Assembly (NCBI GenBank): GCA_903826205.1
Contig: CAIKDP010000360.1
Coordinates: 1-53,614, forward strand
DNA from: Akkermansiaceae bacterium
GTDB taxonomy: Bacteria; Verrucomicrobiota; Verrucomicrobiia; Verrucomicrobiales; Akkermansiaceae
DNA length: 53,614 nucleotides
Direction of reading: 5' to 3'
Made by a program: the position numbers and the translations under genes. Numbering within the stretch: the stretch's first letter is position 1; each line of letters opens with the position of its first letter. Of the stretch, positions 12,529 through 22,318 are shown piece by piece. The notes below the pieces were generated by a model. The model did not search any database, was not told the origin of the DNA, and worked only from the letters and a program-made list of their open reading frames with translations.

Positions 12529-14616
12529 TCACTCCTCGACGTCGCGCTCCTGCTTCTTATGTTCCGCCACGATTTTCGCCTCCAACTCGTGCGGCACCTC
12601 CTCGTAATGATCGAACTGCTCGCGATGACGGCCACGACCGGCCGACAAGGCGCGCAACTGACTGGAATATTTGTAAAGCTCGGCCTGTGGCACTTGCGTG
12701 ACCACCACCTCGAAGCGGCCCTCCGTCTCCATGCCCATCACCCGGCCGCGCCGCCCGGACAAGTCGGCCATCACCGAGCCCACGGCGTCGGAGGGCACCT
12801 TGATTCGCAGCAGCATGATCGGCTCTAACAAGCGTGGTGTCGCCTGCATGAACGCCTCATTGAAGGCCGCCTTGCCGGCGATTTGGAACGCGATGTCCTT
12901 GGAATCCACCGGGTGCTGCTTGCCATCATAGAAATCCACTTTCACATCAGTAACCGGGAATCCGGCATAGGGGCCGTGAGCGCTGGCGGTCTGCACGCCC
13001 TTCTCCACCGACGCGACGAACACGCGGTCCACGTTGCTGCCCACCAGCGAATTGGTGAACACCACACCACTCTCCACCGGCAGGCTTTCCACACGCATCC
13101 ACACCTCGGCGAACTGCCCGGCACCGCCGGTTTGTTTCTTGTGGCGGTATTTCGAATCGCCTTGCCGCTTGATGGTTTCGCGATAGGACACCCGCGGTTC
13201 CACCAGTTCCACCTCCACATTGAAGCGGCGTTTGAGCTCCTCCGCCACAATTTGCAACTGCAACTCGCCCTGGCCGGAAACAATCGTCTGACCTAACGAA
13301 GGGTCAAAGTGGAATTCAAATGTCGGATCTTCCTCACGCAACACCGACAAGCCCTCGCCGAGCTTGTTCAAGTCCGCCCGGGACTTGGCCACCAAGGCTC
13401 CGCGCGTGTTGGAGGTCGGGAAGGCCACCGTCGGCAGCACCACCTTCCGCGACGGCGCGCACAAGGTGTGGCCGGTTAGGGTGGAACGCAGTTTCACCAC
13501 GGCCCCGATGTCACCCGCGTGCAAGGCCCCCACCGGCTCGCGGTGTGAGCCATTCACCCGATACAACTGACCGATGCGTTCGGCCTCACCACGGCTGGCA
13601 TTATATAACTCGGTGCCGGTGGTCACATCCCCGCTATACACGCGGAAATACGACAGGGTCCCGACATGCTGCTCGTGCATCGTCTTGAACACATAGGCCA
13701 CCGTCACCCCATCATCCAAGGACACCGTGACTTCGGCTCCCTCAGGGGTGGCGGCTTTGACCGTGGCGCGATCCACCGGCGATGAACCATATTGCGCGAT
13801 GAAATCCATCAAACGCGAGACACCGACGTTTTTCGCGCCGGAGGTGGCGAAGACCGGCACGATCAAACCCTTTTGCACGGCATCATGGACGTGTGCCCGC
13901 AATTCCTGCTCGCTCAGTGTGCCTTCCTCGAAAAACTTTTCTAACAACGCGTCCTCGGACTCGGCCACCATGTCGATCAACTGCCGGTGGAGTTCCTGCA
14001 CGCGCTCCTTGAGTTCGCCATCGGCGGGTTTTTCCTCGTAGCGGCCGCTGCCGTCTTCGGCGAAGGTGATCACCTCGGAGCGCATCACATCGAGCACCGA
14101 GCGGAAACCCGGCCCGGCATCCACCGGCAAGGTCATCGGAAACACCCGCGCGCCGTAATGGTCCCGCGCCTCCTCCAGGGTCTCGTTAAAACGCGTCCGC
14201 TCCCGGTCTAGCAAATTAATCACCAGCAACTTCGGAATCTCATAATCCGTGGCCGCCGCCCACACCTCGTCCGCCCCGGTTTCCACGCCATTAACCCCGC
14301 TGATGACGATCAGTGCGAAATCCGCCACCCGGATGGCGCTCAACGGTTCGCTCACGAAATCCGGCATCCCCGGGCAGTCAATCGCGTTGATTTCCCGGCC
14401 CAACCATTCGGAGGCCAAGACGGTGGCATGCACCGATTGGCGATGTTCCTTCTCATCGGGATGAAAATCCGAAACCGTATTGCCCTGTTCAATGCTGCCA
14501 GCCCGTTGAATGCGCCCTGCACACACGAGCATCGACTCACACAGCAGGGTTTTACCGGTCGCGGTGTGACCGACTACAGCGAAATTGCGGATTTCTGGCG
14601 CACGGAAGTCTTTCAT
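12529..14616 (-). CDS. elongation factor G-like translational GTPase
   Basis: This 695-residue EF-G paralogue has a GTPase domain (GHTATGKT P-loop, DCPGMPDF switch II), domain II (TVAYVFKTMHEQHVGTLSYFRVYSG), and the C-terminal domains IV/V (YRETIKRQGDSKYRHKKQTGGAGQFAEV, LLEPIMLLRIKVPSDAVG). The base-recognition motif, NKxD in ordinary EF-G, reads N-L-L-D here (VINLLDRER), and switch II lacks the His of DTPGH. These changes, with the general sequence style, place it in the EF-G-like/FusA2 group rather than the main EF-G. It could act in ribosome recycling, in stress translation or as a regulator; the sequence does not say which. It is likely monocistronic, with nadK downstream. Confidence 0.85.
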   Translation of the reverse strand: MKDFRAPEIRNFAVVGHTATGKTLLCESMLVCAGRIQRAGSIEQGNTVSDFHPDEKEHRQSVHATVLASEWLGREINAIDCPGMPDFVSEPLSAIRVADFALIVISGVNGVETGADEVWAAATDYEIPKLLVINLLDRERTRFNETLEEARDHYGARVFPMTLPVDAGPGFRSVLDVMRSEVITFAEDGSGRYEEKPADGELKERVQELHRQLIDMVAESEDALLEKFFEEGTLSEQELRAHVHDAVQKGLIVPVFATSGAKNVGVSRLMDFIAQYGSSPVDRATVKAATPEGAEVTVSLDDGVTVAYVFKTMHEQHVGTLSYFRVYSGDVTTGTELYNASRGEAERIGQLYRVNGSHREPVGALHAGDIGAVVKLRSTLTGHTLCAPSRKVVLPTVAFPTSNTRGALVAKSRADLNKLGEGLSVLREEDPTFEFHFDPSLGQTIVSGQGELQLQIVAEELKRRFNVEVELVEPRVSYRETIKRQGDSKYRHKKQTGGAGQFAEVWMRVESLPVESGVVFTNSLVGSNVDRVFVASVEKGVQTASAHGPYAGFPVTDVKVDFYDGKQHPVDSKDIAFQIAGKAAFNEAFMQATPRLLEPIMLLRIKVPSDAVGSVMADLSGRRGRVMGMETEGRFEVVVTQVPQAELYKYSSQLRALSAGRGRHREQFDHYEEVPHELEAKIVAEHKKQERDVEE

Positions 14617-14767
14617 ATTGGCGGTGTTGGATTGATTTGAGGGTTATGAATGGCGCGTTGCGTCCATCCATTTGCATTTGAGCAATTCCCCCCTCCCCCG
14701 TCAACACCCCTGTTGCGCCCGCAAAGCCAAGCGCACATTTAGGCAAAATCCGGTCACTCGCCCCCAC

Positions 14768-15685
14768 TCAACGCTCTGCCTGGATGCGAATGGAGTCGAG
14801 CATGCGCTTGGCGTCGGCTGCCAATGCGTCGCCGGCGTGAATCACCTGCACCTGCCACAACTTTTGACCACTCTGCACGAAAACGGCATCCACATGCACC
14901 ACCGTGCCGCCTTTGCGGCCGCTGTAGCTGGCGCGACGGGCGGGAAGTCCGGCGATGGATGTCTTTGTGGAGGCAAACCGGGGCTTGGCTTCGCCCACGT
15001 TTTCCGCGATGGGTTTGATGGCGCCGTTCATCGCACCGTTCATCGCGCCATCCAGGCTGACCGAAGTTTCTATCGTATATGCCATGCGCGAGACGCTCAC
15101 CCGGGGATGGGTCGCCTCCCCGCTATCGAACACCTCAAAGTACCTTAAAGCGTCACGGATTTGCGGCGGCAGCGTGGCGGCGATATCCGGGACCTGACGA
15201 AACTTGAAGGGTGCCTCAAGGGTAATGTCGCTGAACTTGCGGCTTGCCCAATCGCCCGCCGCGTAGCTGCGTTCTGGCGGCACGCCGTCTGTACGATGCC
15301 GCAACACCTTGACCACTTGGTGGCCGATCGCCTTGCCAAGAACAACCCCACCCGTGATAACCCCGGTCAAGGCAACCACGCAAAGTCCGACAATCATGAC
15401 AACGCGTCGCCGCTTGGTGGGCGAGGCTTCCTGTTGGATCGGTTGGTCCAAACCATCCTGCGCGCCTTGCCATCCATCATCCGCCCCGCGACCCACATCG
15501 GGCGCCACAGGCAACGGCTGCAAGCTGGCTGCCGCCACCCACTCGCTCCCGCCCTCCACACACACCCATTCATTGGCAGCAATCTGACCTGCTGCCAGCA
15601 TCTGCATGAACTCGCCCTCCACATAGGGGCCACAGGTCTGCTCGTCACGGTATAGATAGTAGTTTTTCATGGCTTGCTTGCGCAC
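14768..15685 (-). CDS. GYF_2-domain membrane protein
   Basis: This protein is of unknown function. The N-terminus matches the bacterial GYF_2 pattern (YYLYRDEQTCGPYVEGEFMQMLAAGQIAANEWVCVEG is the segment at residues ~9-45), a small domain thought to bind proline-rich peptides. A Pro/Gln-rich linker follows, then a single transmembrane helix (RRRVVMIVGLCVVALTGVITG, basic residues on the N-side), then a ~190-residue exported domain. That domain contains a short duplicated segment, GAMNGAMNGAIK. The likely start is the second in-frame ATG (MKNYYLYRD, about 15670). The protein is 305 residues in the long form. It would be anchored in the inner membrane with the GYF domain in the cytosol. Confidence 0.65.
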   Translation of the reverse strand: MRKQAMKNYYLYRDEQTCGPYVEGEFMQMLAAGQIAANEWVCVEGGSEWVAAASLQPLPVAPDVGRGADDGWQGAQDGLDQPIQQEASPTKRRRVVMIVGLCVVALTGVITGGVVLGKAIGHQVVKVLRHRTDGVPPERSYAAGDWASRKFSDITLEAPFKFRQVPDIAATLPPQIRDALRYFEVFDSGEATHPRVSVSRMAYTIETSVSLDGAMNGAMNGAIKPIAENVGEAKPRFASTKTSIAGLPARRASYSGRKGGTVVHVDAVFVQSGQKLWQVQVIHAGDALAADAKRMLDSIRIQAER

Positions 15686-15809
15686 TAATGTGAGGGAATA
15701 CGAAAGGAATTAAGGTGGGGTTTGATCCTAAACACGGAAATGTATTTGAACAGAAAATAGAGAGAGCAAGCGCAAAAGCATCTTACTGATAACTGATATC
15801 CGCCTTGCT

Positions 15810-18800
15810 TCAGCCGCGGCGACCGGGGATCGCCGCCACAGCCTCCTCGATGCGCTTTTCGGAGACCTTGCCCACGCAGCGTACATCCGGCGCAAACAAC
15901 GAGATGCGGTACTCCTCCAACAGCCAACCCGGCTCCCACAAGCGCACGTCTTCAGGGGTCTCGGTCCAGCGCCGGAACCACGGCAGCCACAAGCGCCGCA
16001 GCCGCTCCATCTTTTCCAAATCCTTGATGAGCGGCAGCGAAGTCAAGCGGCCCAAGCGCGAACGAATCGCCTGCATGCGGCGCGGATAGTCTCGGAACCG
16101 CTCAAACCCCGCCCGCCAGGCGCAATGCCCGCGCAACAACCACGCCAGCTGCTCGTCCAGATCTTCCGCCACCGGCCCGAGATTCCGGTCCTTGCGTTGC
16201 GCCACAATCCACGTCCGCACCTCCGGCAAGATCTCCATCACCCCGTCGAGGCTTTTTCCCACCACGGCCGCCGCCTCATGCCAGCGGCCCCGCGCCCGTT
16301 CCGTTAGAACGCGGAACGCATCCGGCGAACGCGGAAACAACCCGCCAGCAGCCCCCTCCGCGGCTAACAAAATCAACTCATCCAGCGACGTCCCGCCCGG
16401 GCCGAACCGCGGCAACTCGACCCTGGCCAGAATGCCTATCGGAAATTTCTTCCGCAGATATGCCACCTGCTCCGGGTGCGCCAGCCACAACAGGCGCGCC
16501 CCGCCGGCGCGGTGCGATTCCGCGGCGGCCTCGGCACAAGTGAACGCCTGTACGCCCACGGTTTTGCCATCATCAACCAACGCCGGAAACGCTGCCCCGC
16601 CCGGCGTCTCGACCCGCTCCGGCAAGACCTCGCCATCCCATGTGCTCATGCCGCACCGCGCCACATTCTCATTGGCCACCGCCTCAAAGCGCACCCGCAT
16701 CCGGTCGGACAATTGCAACTTGAGCACCGCCACGTCATCGCCCAATGCCAACTCCTCGCCGTCATCATCGCAAACCCACACCTTGGTCACCAGTTCCGGC
16801 GGCAATTTGCTGAAATCAAACTCGCCCGGTTCCACCTGCGCGCCGGTCCGCTCGCGCACATAATCGCACAGTGCCCGGGTGATCGGCACGTCCTTCGGTG
16901 CAAAGCTCCAGAGCTCCGCAAAGCCCTCGGCCACGGCGGCGATCGGCTGGCACATCCGCCGCAAATCCTTGGGCAACGAACGCAACAGGATCTCCGCCCG
17001 CTCGCGCAAATTCCCGTCCACCCCCCAAGCCGGCAGCCAATCCGGCAGCTTCGGCAATTGATCGACATGCACGCCCAGCGTCACCCCGTCGTCGCGCTCG
17101 CCTGCCGCGGCGTGATAATACAGAGCATACTCCCCGCCCTCGTGCCACAGCACATCCGGAAACCGGTCCAACCCCAGATCCGCCCAGTCCTCGTCGACCA
17201 CATCCGCCACGGCCAACATGATGATGTCCTCATGGTTCTCCCGCCATTTGTGAAAGGCTGCGGCCGTATTGATCTCGCCCGGCACCCGCTCCTCGAAAAA
17301 CCGCAACACCGCCTCATCACTCCACAAGCCGCCCGGCCGCCGCAGCTTCTGCTCTATCAACTCCAAGTCCGCCTTCATCTCCTGCATCCGCTCCAAAAAC
17401 CGGCACTGCCGGCGCAAGCCGCCTCCCATCACCCCTTCCCGCAGAAAAATCCCGTGTGCCGCCTTGGCATCCACCCGCCCGTAATGCACGCGCCGACCCG
17501 TCACCACCGGCAAACCACCACAGATCACCGTTTGTTTGCCATACACCGCGCCCTGCGCCTCATCCCAGTGCGCCTCGCCATACTTGCTCACGCACAAATG
17601 CGGTGCCACCTGCTCGACCCATTCCGGCTCGATGCGCGCCACCCGCCGCGCCCACAAGCGCGAGGTCTCCACCAACTCCATCCCTAACACCCACTCCCAG
17701 CGCTTACCCGCCCCGAACAAGCCCGACCCCGGGAAGATCGCGAAAAATCCTCCAGCCGCGCTGCGATACGCCTTGTTCTCCCGGTCCCACAACCCGAACT
17801 GCCGCGGCACCCCGGCCAGCAACGCGCGATGGATGTTGGCATACGGTGCCCAGGCCCCCGGCTCCTTTCCCAACTTGCCGAGCTTGACCTGCCACTCCCT
17901 TTCTAGCAACTCAGCGAGTTCATCGTGCACGTTCGCCCACTCCATCACCCGCCGCGCGTTGAGAAACGCCGACCCCGCATACTTCCGCAAGGCATTGCGC
18001 TGCCATCTGCCGCGGCTGTCGCGAAACCGCGATACATCCTGCCACAACCGCAGGATGCCCATGAAATCGCTATCCATGTCCTTCCAGCGCTCGTGCGCCA
18101 CATCCGCCTCCCGCAGCTTTTCCGCCGGCCGTTCCTTTGGATCGCTGGACTCCAAAATCGCCACGATCGGCAACACCTCCGCCAGACACTTTTCCTGCCG
18201 CGCCTCTAACAACATGCGCGCCAGCCGCGGATCCACCGGCAGGCGCGCCATTTGCCGCCCGAAGTCGGTTAGATTGCGTTCCTTGTCGAGCGCCCCCACC
18301 TCGCGCAACGTCCTATATCCCTCGGCCACCGCCTTGGGATTGGGCGGATCGAGAAAGGGAAATTCTTCGATGTCGGGCAAGTTCAGCGATTTCATCCGCA
18401 GGATCACCCCCGCCAGCGAACTGCGCCGGATCTCCGGATCCGTGAACTCCGGCCGCTCTATCAACTCAGACTCCTCATACAACCGCACACACACACCGTC
18501 CCGCACCCGCCCGCAACGGCCCTTGCGCTGGCGCGCACTCGCCTGGCTCACCGCCTCAATCTGCAAGCGCTGCACCCCCCGCCCCGGACTCCACCGGCTC
18601 ACCCGCGCCACCCCGGAGTCCACCACGCAGGCGATCCGCGGAATGGTTAGAGAGGTCTCCGCCACGTTCGTCGCCAAGATCAGGCGCCGCTTCGGGCCCG
18701 GCTGAAACACCCGCTGTTGGTCACCCAGCCCCAGTCGCGCAAACAACGCCAGCACCTCCGTCCCCCGATAGCGCCGACCGTCCAGCACTTCAGCGCACTC

Positions 18801-19535
18801 CCGGATTTCCCGCTCGCCCGGCAGGAACACCAACACATCACCGGTCGGCTCGATCTCGCCCAGATAGTCAACCGCCCGCGCCACCTGCTGCGGCAAGTCC
18901 TCATCTTCCATCGGCGGCAGGAAAAATTCCGCCACCGGAAACAGCCGGCCCGGCGCTTCAATCACCGGTGCCGGAATCCCGTCGATACTGAAGAATTCTG
19001 CGAACGCCCCGGCATCCATCGTCGCCGATGAAATCACCAACTTCAAATCCCGACGCTTGACCAACAGGCGTTTTAAATAGCCGATTAGAAAATCAATATT
19101 AAGCGACCGTTCATGCGCCTCATCAAGGATCAAGGCGGCATACTGCCTGAGGTTGCGGTCGCCTTGGGTTTCCGCGAGCAGGATGCCATCGGTCATGAAC
19201 TTGATCCGGGTGTCTTGGCTGAGGCGCTCCTCAAAGCGCACCTGATAGCCAACAAAACCGCCCAACGGCACCGCCAATTCCTCCGCCACACGCCGCGCCA
19301 CGCTGGCGGCTGCGATGCGCCTCGGTTGGGTGCAACCGATCCGGCCGCCCTGCTCGCCGAGCACTTCCGCGACCATTTTCGGCAACTGGGTGGTCTTGCC
19401 TGAGCCGGTCTCGCTGACCACGACCACTACCTGGTGCTGTGCCACAGCGGCAAGGATCTCCGCCCGGTGTTCCACCACCGGCAGGTCTTTCGGGTAATTC
19501 CACCGCATCGTGCCCTCCGTCATCGCGCCCCGCAC
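15810..19535 (-). CDS. hrpA: ATP-dependent RNA helicase HrpA
   Basis: This 1241-residue DEAH-box helicase has VVVSETGSGKTTQLPKM (motif I), TQPRRIAA (Ia), LILDEAHERSLN (II), VISSATMDA (III), LVFLPGERE (IV), TNVAETSLTIP (V) and QRKGRCGRVRDGVCVRLY (VI). HA2/OB-fold regions follow, then a long C-terminal DUF3418-type domain, so the length fits HrpA (~1300 in E. coli). It is expected to remodel RNA/ribosomes. The most family-like start is the Met of MRWNYPKDLP (about 19508); the longer form begins at 19535. The last codons (AAIPGRRG, stop) are encoded by a REP-type hairpin, so the extreme C-terminus may have been rewritten by a repeat. Several GTTAG/CTAAC pentamers occur in the gene. Confidence 0.93.
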   Translation of the reverse strand: MRGAMTEGTMRWNYPKDLPVVEHRAEILAAVAQHQVVVVVSETGSGKTTQLPKMVAEVLGEQGGRIGCTQPRRIAAASVARRVAEELAVPLGGFVGYQVRFEERLSQDTRIKFMTDGILLAETQGDRNLRQYAALILDEAHERSLNIDFLIGYLKRLLVKRRDLKLVISSATMDAGAFAEFFSIDGIPAPVIEAPGRLFPVAEFFLPPMEDEDLPQQVARAVDYLGEIEPTGDVLVFLPGEREIRECAEVLDGRRYRGTEVLALFARLGLGDQQRVFQPGPKRRLILATNVAETSLTIPRIACVVDSGVARVSRWSPGRGVQRLQIEAVSQASARQRKGRCGRVRDGVCVRLYEESELIERPEFTDPEIRRSSLAGVILRMKSLNLPDIEEFPFLDPPNPKAVAEGYRTLREVGALDKERNLTDFGRQMARLPVDPRLARMLLEARQEKCLAEVLPIVAILESSDPKERPAEKLREADVAHERWKDMDSDFMGILRLWQDVSRFRDSRGRWQRNALRKYAGSAFLNARRVMEWANVHDELAELLEREWQVKLGKLGKEPGAWAPYANIHRALLAGVPRQFGLWDRENKAYRSAAGGFFAIFPGSGLFGAGKRWEWVLGMELVETSRLWARRVARIEPEWVEQVAPHLCVSKYGEAHWDEAQGAVYGKQTVICGGLPVVTGRRVHYGRVDAKAAHGIFLREGVMGGGLRRQCRFLERMQEMKADLELIEQKLRRPGGLWSDEAVLRFFEERVPGEINTAAAFHKWRENHEDIIMLAVADVVDEDWADLGLDRFPDVLWHEGGEYALYYHAAAGERDDGVTLGVHVDQLPKLPDWLPAWGVDGNLRERAEILLRSLPKDLRRMCQPIAAVAEGFAELWSFAPKDVPITRALCDYVRERTGAQVEPGEFDFSKLPPELVTKVWVCDDDGEELALGDDVAVLKLQLSDRMRVRFEAVANENVARCGMSTWDGEVLPERVETPGGAAFPALVDDGKTVGVQAFTCAEAAAESHRAGGARLLWLAHPEQVAYLRKKFPIGILARVELPRFGPGGTSLDELILLAAEGAAGGLFPRSPDAFRVLTERARGRWHEAAAVVGKSLDGVMEILPEVRTWIVAQRKDRNLGPVAEDLDEQLAWLLRGHCAWRAGFERFRDYPRRMQAIRSRLGRLTSLPLIKDLEKMERLRRLWLPWFRRWTETPEDVRLWEPGWLLEEYRISLFAPDVRCVGKVSEKRIEEAVAAIPGRRG
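15817..15839 (-). repeat. REP hairpin, GTGG-headed, at the hrpA 3' end
   Basis: Read on the minus strand: GTGG then CGGCGATC-CCC-GGTCGCCG. The palindrome supplies the final codons of hrpA and lies a few bases from its stop codon. It belongs to the same family as the two ends of the RAYT insert in metH. Confidence 0.65.
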
Positions 19536-19766
19536 TTAACCCGCATGGCTCAATCCCACAAGCCCGGAACACTCAAGTCGTGGGGGATTCCGGCAGCCCG
19601 CTGGATCCGGCACCATTCCCGCCCGCACCGGGTTGAGATCAACATAGGCCGCAATGGTTCGCGACGCGTCCCCGTCTTCCACCAGCAGGCGGAAAAATAA
19701 TTCGGTATTGCGCAAGATTGTTGAAAGACGCGCCGGTTTTCTCCTGTTATGCATCGCACGATGCAA
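19536..19766 (-). pseudogene. Y1/RAYT-type transposase C-terminal remnant
   Basis: The short frame contains RTIAAYVDLNPVRAGMVPDP, the typical C-terminal signature of Y1_Tnp/RAYT-like transposases (VAYIDLNPVRAGLV...). The HUH motif and catalytic Tyr are missing, and the 5' end runs into the start of the oxidoreductase gene on the other strand. I read it as a decayed fragment, 14 bases upstream of the conserved hrpA start region. Its group differs from the copy in metH, which has a YILRNPARL ending. Confidence 0.6.
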
Positions 19767-20996
19767 TCACCAGACAACAAGAAGACAACGCGCCGTGATT
19801 TCCTGAAAGCGACCGGTCTAACGACCGTGGCCCTTGGATTTCCGACCATCATCCCGTCCCGCGCCCTTGGCAACGCCGAGGTGCCAGCCCCTAGCAACCG
19901 CATCGTCATGGCCGGCATCGGCCTGGGCAACATGGGCGGCGGCGACCTCGGCAATTTCCTCAACAACAAGGATGTGCAATATGTGGCAGTGTGCGACGTG
20001 CGCAAGCACAAGCGTGCCGAGCACAAGGGCCGAGTCAACAAGCAATACAACAACAGCGATTGCAAGGAATACGGCGATTTTCGTGAACTGATGGCCCGCG
20101 AGGACATCGACGCCGTGCACATCGCCACCCCGGACCATTGGCATGCCCTTATGGTCATCGAGGCCTGCCGCAACGGCAAAGACGTCTATTGTCAGAAACC
20201 TGAAAGCCGCACCTTGCGCGAAGGCGCGCTGATGATCGAAACCGCCCGCCGTTATGGCCGCGTGGTTTCCGGCGGCAGCCAGCGCGTGTTCGAGGATTAC
20301 CGCAAGGTGGTCAACCAATGTTGGAGCGGCGAACTCGGCCCGATCAAATCCATCAACGTCAACGTCGGCCCGATGTCCCAAGCGTGCAACCTGCCACCGG
20401 AAAACTGCCCGGATGACATGGACTGGGAAATGTGGCTCGGGCCCGCGCCATGGGCTCCGTACAATTCCAAGCGCTGCGACGGCAATTTCTCCTGCAACGG
20501 CAATAGCTGGCGCTCCTACAGCGACTATTCCAGCGGCGGCATGACCGACTGGGGTGCACATCATTTTGGCGGTGCCACCTATGCCGTGGACATCCGGGAA
20601 TTGCAGCCGACCGAGGTCAGCCTGATCGAAGAGAGCGGTAAAAAATACGTCGCTTTGAAATACCCCAATGGCGTGACACTGACACACAACCGGCCCGGCA
20701 AGGGCAATCTGGACGTGGAAGGCACCCCGGGAGAAAAGCGTGCACCGAAGCCGGTGCCCGGCTACTCGGTCAAGGGTGGCATCTATGCCGATTTCCTCAA
20801 TTGCGTCAAGACCCGTGAAAAGCCGTTCCGCGACATCGAACTCGCGGTCAACAGCACAGCCGTGAGTCATTTCTGCGTCCTGGCCTACACCTTGGACCGC
20901 TCGCTGAAATGGGATGCGGCCAAACAACAATTCATCGGCGACGAAGAGGCCAACCGCTTCCTTGATCGTGCCCGCCGTGAACCATGGCAACTGTGA
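19749..20996 (+). CDS. Gfo/Idh/MocA family oxidoreductase with Tat signal
   Basis: This 415-residue NAD(P)-dependent oxidoreductase belongs to the sugar/inositol dehydrogenase superfamily. The twin-arginine signal TTRRDFLKATGLTTVALGFP at residues ~13-32 indicates export folded, with cofactor bound. The Rossmann region reads IVMAGIGLGNMGGGDLGNFL. The usual EKP motif appears as YCQKPESRT, so the first Glu is Gln; the Lys thought to be catalytic is kept. The C-terminal alpha/beta domain includes GGMTDWGAHHFGGATYAV. Such exported copies are highly expanded in Verrucomicrobiota and Planctomycetota and are usually tied to carbohydrate breakdown. The substrate is unknown. A HEAT-repeat gene follows 57 bases downstream and may be co-transcribed. 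Confidence 0.9.
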   Translation: MHRTMQSPDNKKTTRRDFLKATGLTTVALGFPTIIPSRALGNAEVPAPSNRIVMAGIGLGNMGGGDLGNFLNNKDVQYVAVCDVRKHKRAEHKGRVNKQYNNSDCKEYGDFRELMAREDIDAVHIATPDHWHALMVIEACRNGKDVYCQKPESRTLREGALMIETARRYGRVVSGGSQRVFEDYRKVVNQCWSGELGPIKSINVNVGPMSQACNLPPENCPDDMDWEMWLGPAPWAPYNSKRCDGNFSCNGNSWRSYSDYSSGGMTDWGAHHFGGATYAVDIRELQPTEVSLIEESGKKYVALKYPNGVTLTHNRPGKGNLDVEGTPGEKRAPKPVPGYSVKGGIYADFLNCVKTREKPFRDIELAVNSTAVSHFCVLAYTLDRSLKWDAAKQQFIGDEEANRFLDRARREPWQL

Positions 20997-21053
20997 TGCA
21001 CAGCCTGCGATTTTCACCCACACACTGAACCATTTTAAGAAAGGAAACACATT

Positions 21054-21758
21054 ATGCCTGAACAATTAGACAAAGCCTTTGACGCATTGAAAACCTACGA
21101 CTGGGGAGTGGATCCCAATGTCCTCAAGCCCATCGATGAAGCAATCAATGCAAGCCACGGCAATGCCGCTGCGCGCAAGGAGCTGGAGGGGCGTTTGATT
21201 GCGGTGCTCAAGACCGAGGCCTCCCGCGCCGCCAAGGATGCCGTTTGCCGCGCACTCAAAAACATCGGCACGGCCGCCGCCGTGCCCGCTCTGGCTGCAT
21301 TGCTGGCGGATGAAAAGCTTTCCCACATGGCCCGTTACGCGCTGGAGCGCATTCCCGAACCGGAAGCCGGCCAAGCCCTGCGCGAGGCGCTGCCGAAAGC
21401 CGCCGCCAAGCTCAAAATCGGCATCATCTCATCGCTGGGGGTCCGTGGTGAAGCCACCGCCCTCGCCCCGTTGCAAGCGCTGCTCAGCGACAGCGATGCC
21501 GCCGTCGCCAGCGCCGCCGCCCATGCCTTGGGAACCATCGGCTCGCTCGAAGCTGCCAAGGCCCTCGTGGCCGCCAAGCCAAGTGCCGGAACCAAGGCCG
21601 CCCTTGCCGATGCCTCGCTGGAGTGCGCGGACAGCCTGTCAGCCTCTGGCAAGAAGCCCGCGGCCAAGGTGGTCTACGAGAAACTTCTCGCCAGCAGTCC
21701 CTCCAAGCCAGTGCTTGCGGCCGCCACCCGCGGCAAGCAGGCGTGCGCTGAAAAATAA
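21054..21758 (+). CDS. HEAT-repeat domain protein
   Basis: This 234-residue alpha-solenoid protein has at least four HEAT/PBS-lyase-like units, for example VPALAALLADEKLSHMARYAL, ALAPLQALLSDSDAAVASAAA and EAAKALVAAKPSAGTKAALA. It is Ala/Leu/Lys rich and has no signal peptide. A good Shine-Dalgarno (AAGAAAGGAAAC) precedes the ATG. HEAT-repeat proteins often sit beside Gfo/Idh/MocA oxidoreductases in this phylum, where they may mediate protein contacts. That role is an inference. Confidence 0.8.
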   Translation: MPEQLDKAFDALKTYDWGVDPNVLKPIDEAINASHGNAAARKELEGRLIAVLKTEASRAAKDAVCRALKNIGTAAAVPALAALLADEKLSHMARYALERIPEPEAGQALREALPKAAAKLKIGIISSLGVRGEATALAPLQALLSDSDAAVASAAAHALGTIGSLEAAKALVAAKPSAGTKAALADASLECADSLSASGKKPAAKVVYEKLLASSPSKPVLAAATRGKQACAEK

Positions 21759-21921
21759 GGACCGTCGATCCCATTCCATTCGGCCATCGAGGCCAGCTTC
21801 CAAATTCGGACACCATCCTATTTCAACGCCACTGGCAGGCCGCTGGCGCTAACTTGACCCACGAGGGCACCTGATATCGCCATCAACTCCTGTATATTTC
21901 AAATTCTTTGCGGGTTCTTCC

Positions 21922-21950
21922 TTGACAAAGAGCAGGGATTCCGGCATTTA
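21922..21950 (+). promoter_or_regulatory. candidate promoter of rpsU
   Basis: A consensus -35 box TTGACA (21922-21927) is followed after 17 bases by a weak -10, CATTTA (21945-21950), about 50 bases upstream of the rpsU ATG. The rest of the 21759-22000 gap shows no gene. Confidence 0.4.
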
Positions 21951-22000
21951 CCGCGCCCCCCAACCATCTACGGAACCAACCAACCAAACCAACGAATCGC

Positions 22001-22234
22001 ATGCGTGGAGTGATCATGAAAAAAGGCGAGCCTGTCGACCGGGCTCTCAAACGCCTCAAAACAAAACTCGATACTGAAGGAGTGCTCGAAGAAATGCGCC
22101 GGAGGCGCTCGTTCGAGACCCCCACGGAACGCAAACAACGCAAACTCCGGACCGCCTCCAAGCGCAACAAAATCCGCTGGCGCTATACTTCCGGCACCTC
22201 CGCACCGGTGGAAAAATCCGAGTCCAACGATTGA
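22001..22234 (+). CDS. rpsU: 30S ribosomal protein bS21
   Basis: This 77-residue basic protein matches S21: the KGEPVDRALKRLKTKLDTEG start, EEMRRRRSFETPTERKQRK in the middle and a Lys/Arg-rich tail. S21 binds near the anti-Shine-Dalgarno end of 16S rRNA and helps initiation. The C-terminus (IRWRYTSGTSAPVEKSESND) is a little longer than the E. coli protein. A strong intrinsic terminator follows 29 bases after the stop, so it forms its own transcription unit. Confidence 0.88.
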   Translation: MRGVIMKKGEPVDRALKRLKTKLDTEGVLEEMRRRRSFETPTERKQRKLRTASKRNKIRWRYTSGTSAPVEKSESND

Positions 22235-22263
22235 TTTCCTGGGCTCCGTAGATAGGGAATCAG

Positions 22264-22292
22264 ACGGGTGCCACACGGCGCCCGTTTTTTTT
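22264..22292 (+). terminator. Rho-independent terminator after rpsU
   Basis: ACGGGTGCC-ACAC-GGCGCCCGT forms a 9-bp GC-rich stem (one G-T pair) with a 4-base loop, directly followed by a run of eight T. Confidence 0.88.
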
Positions 22293-22318
22293 ACCATCAC
22301 TTTTCACCCATTGCGCCC

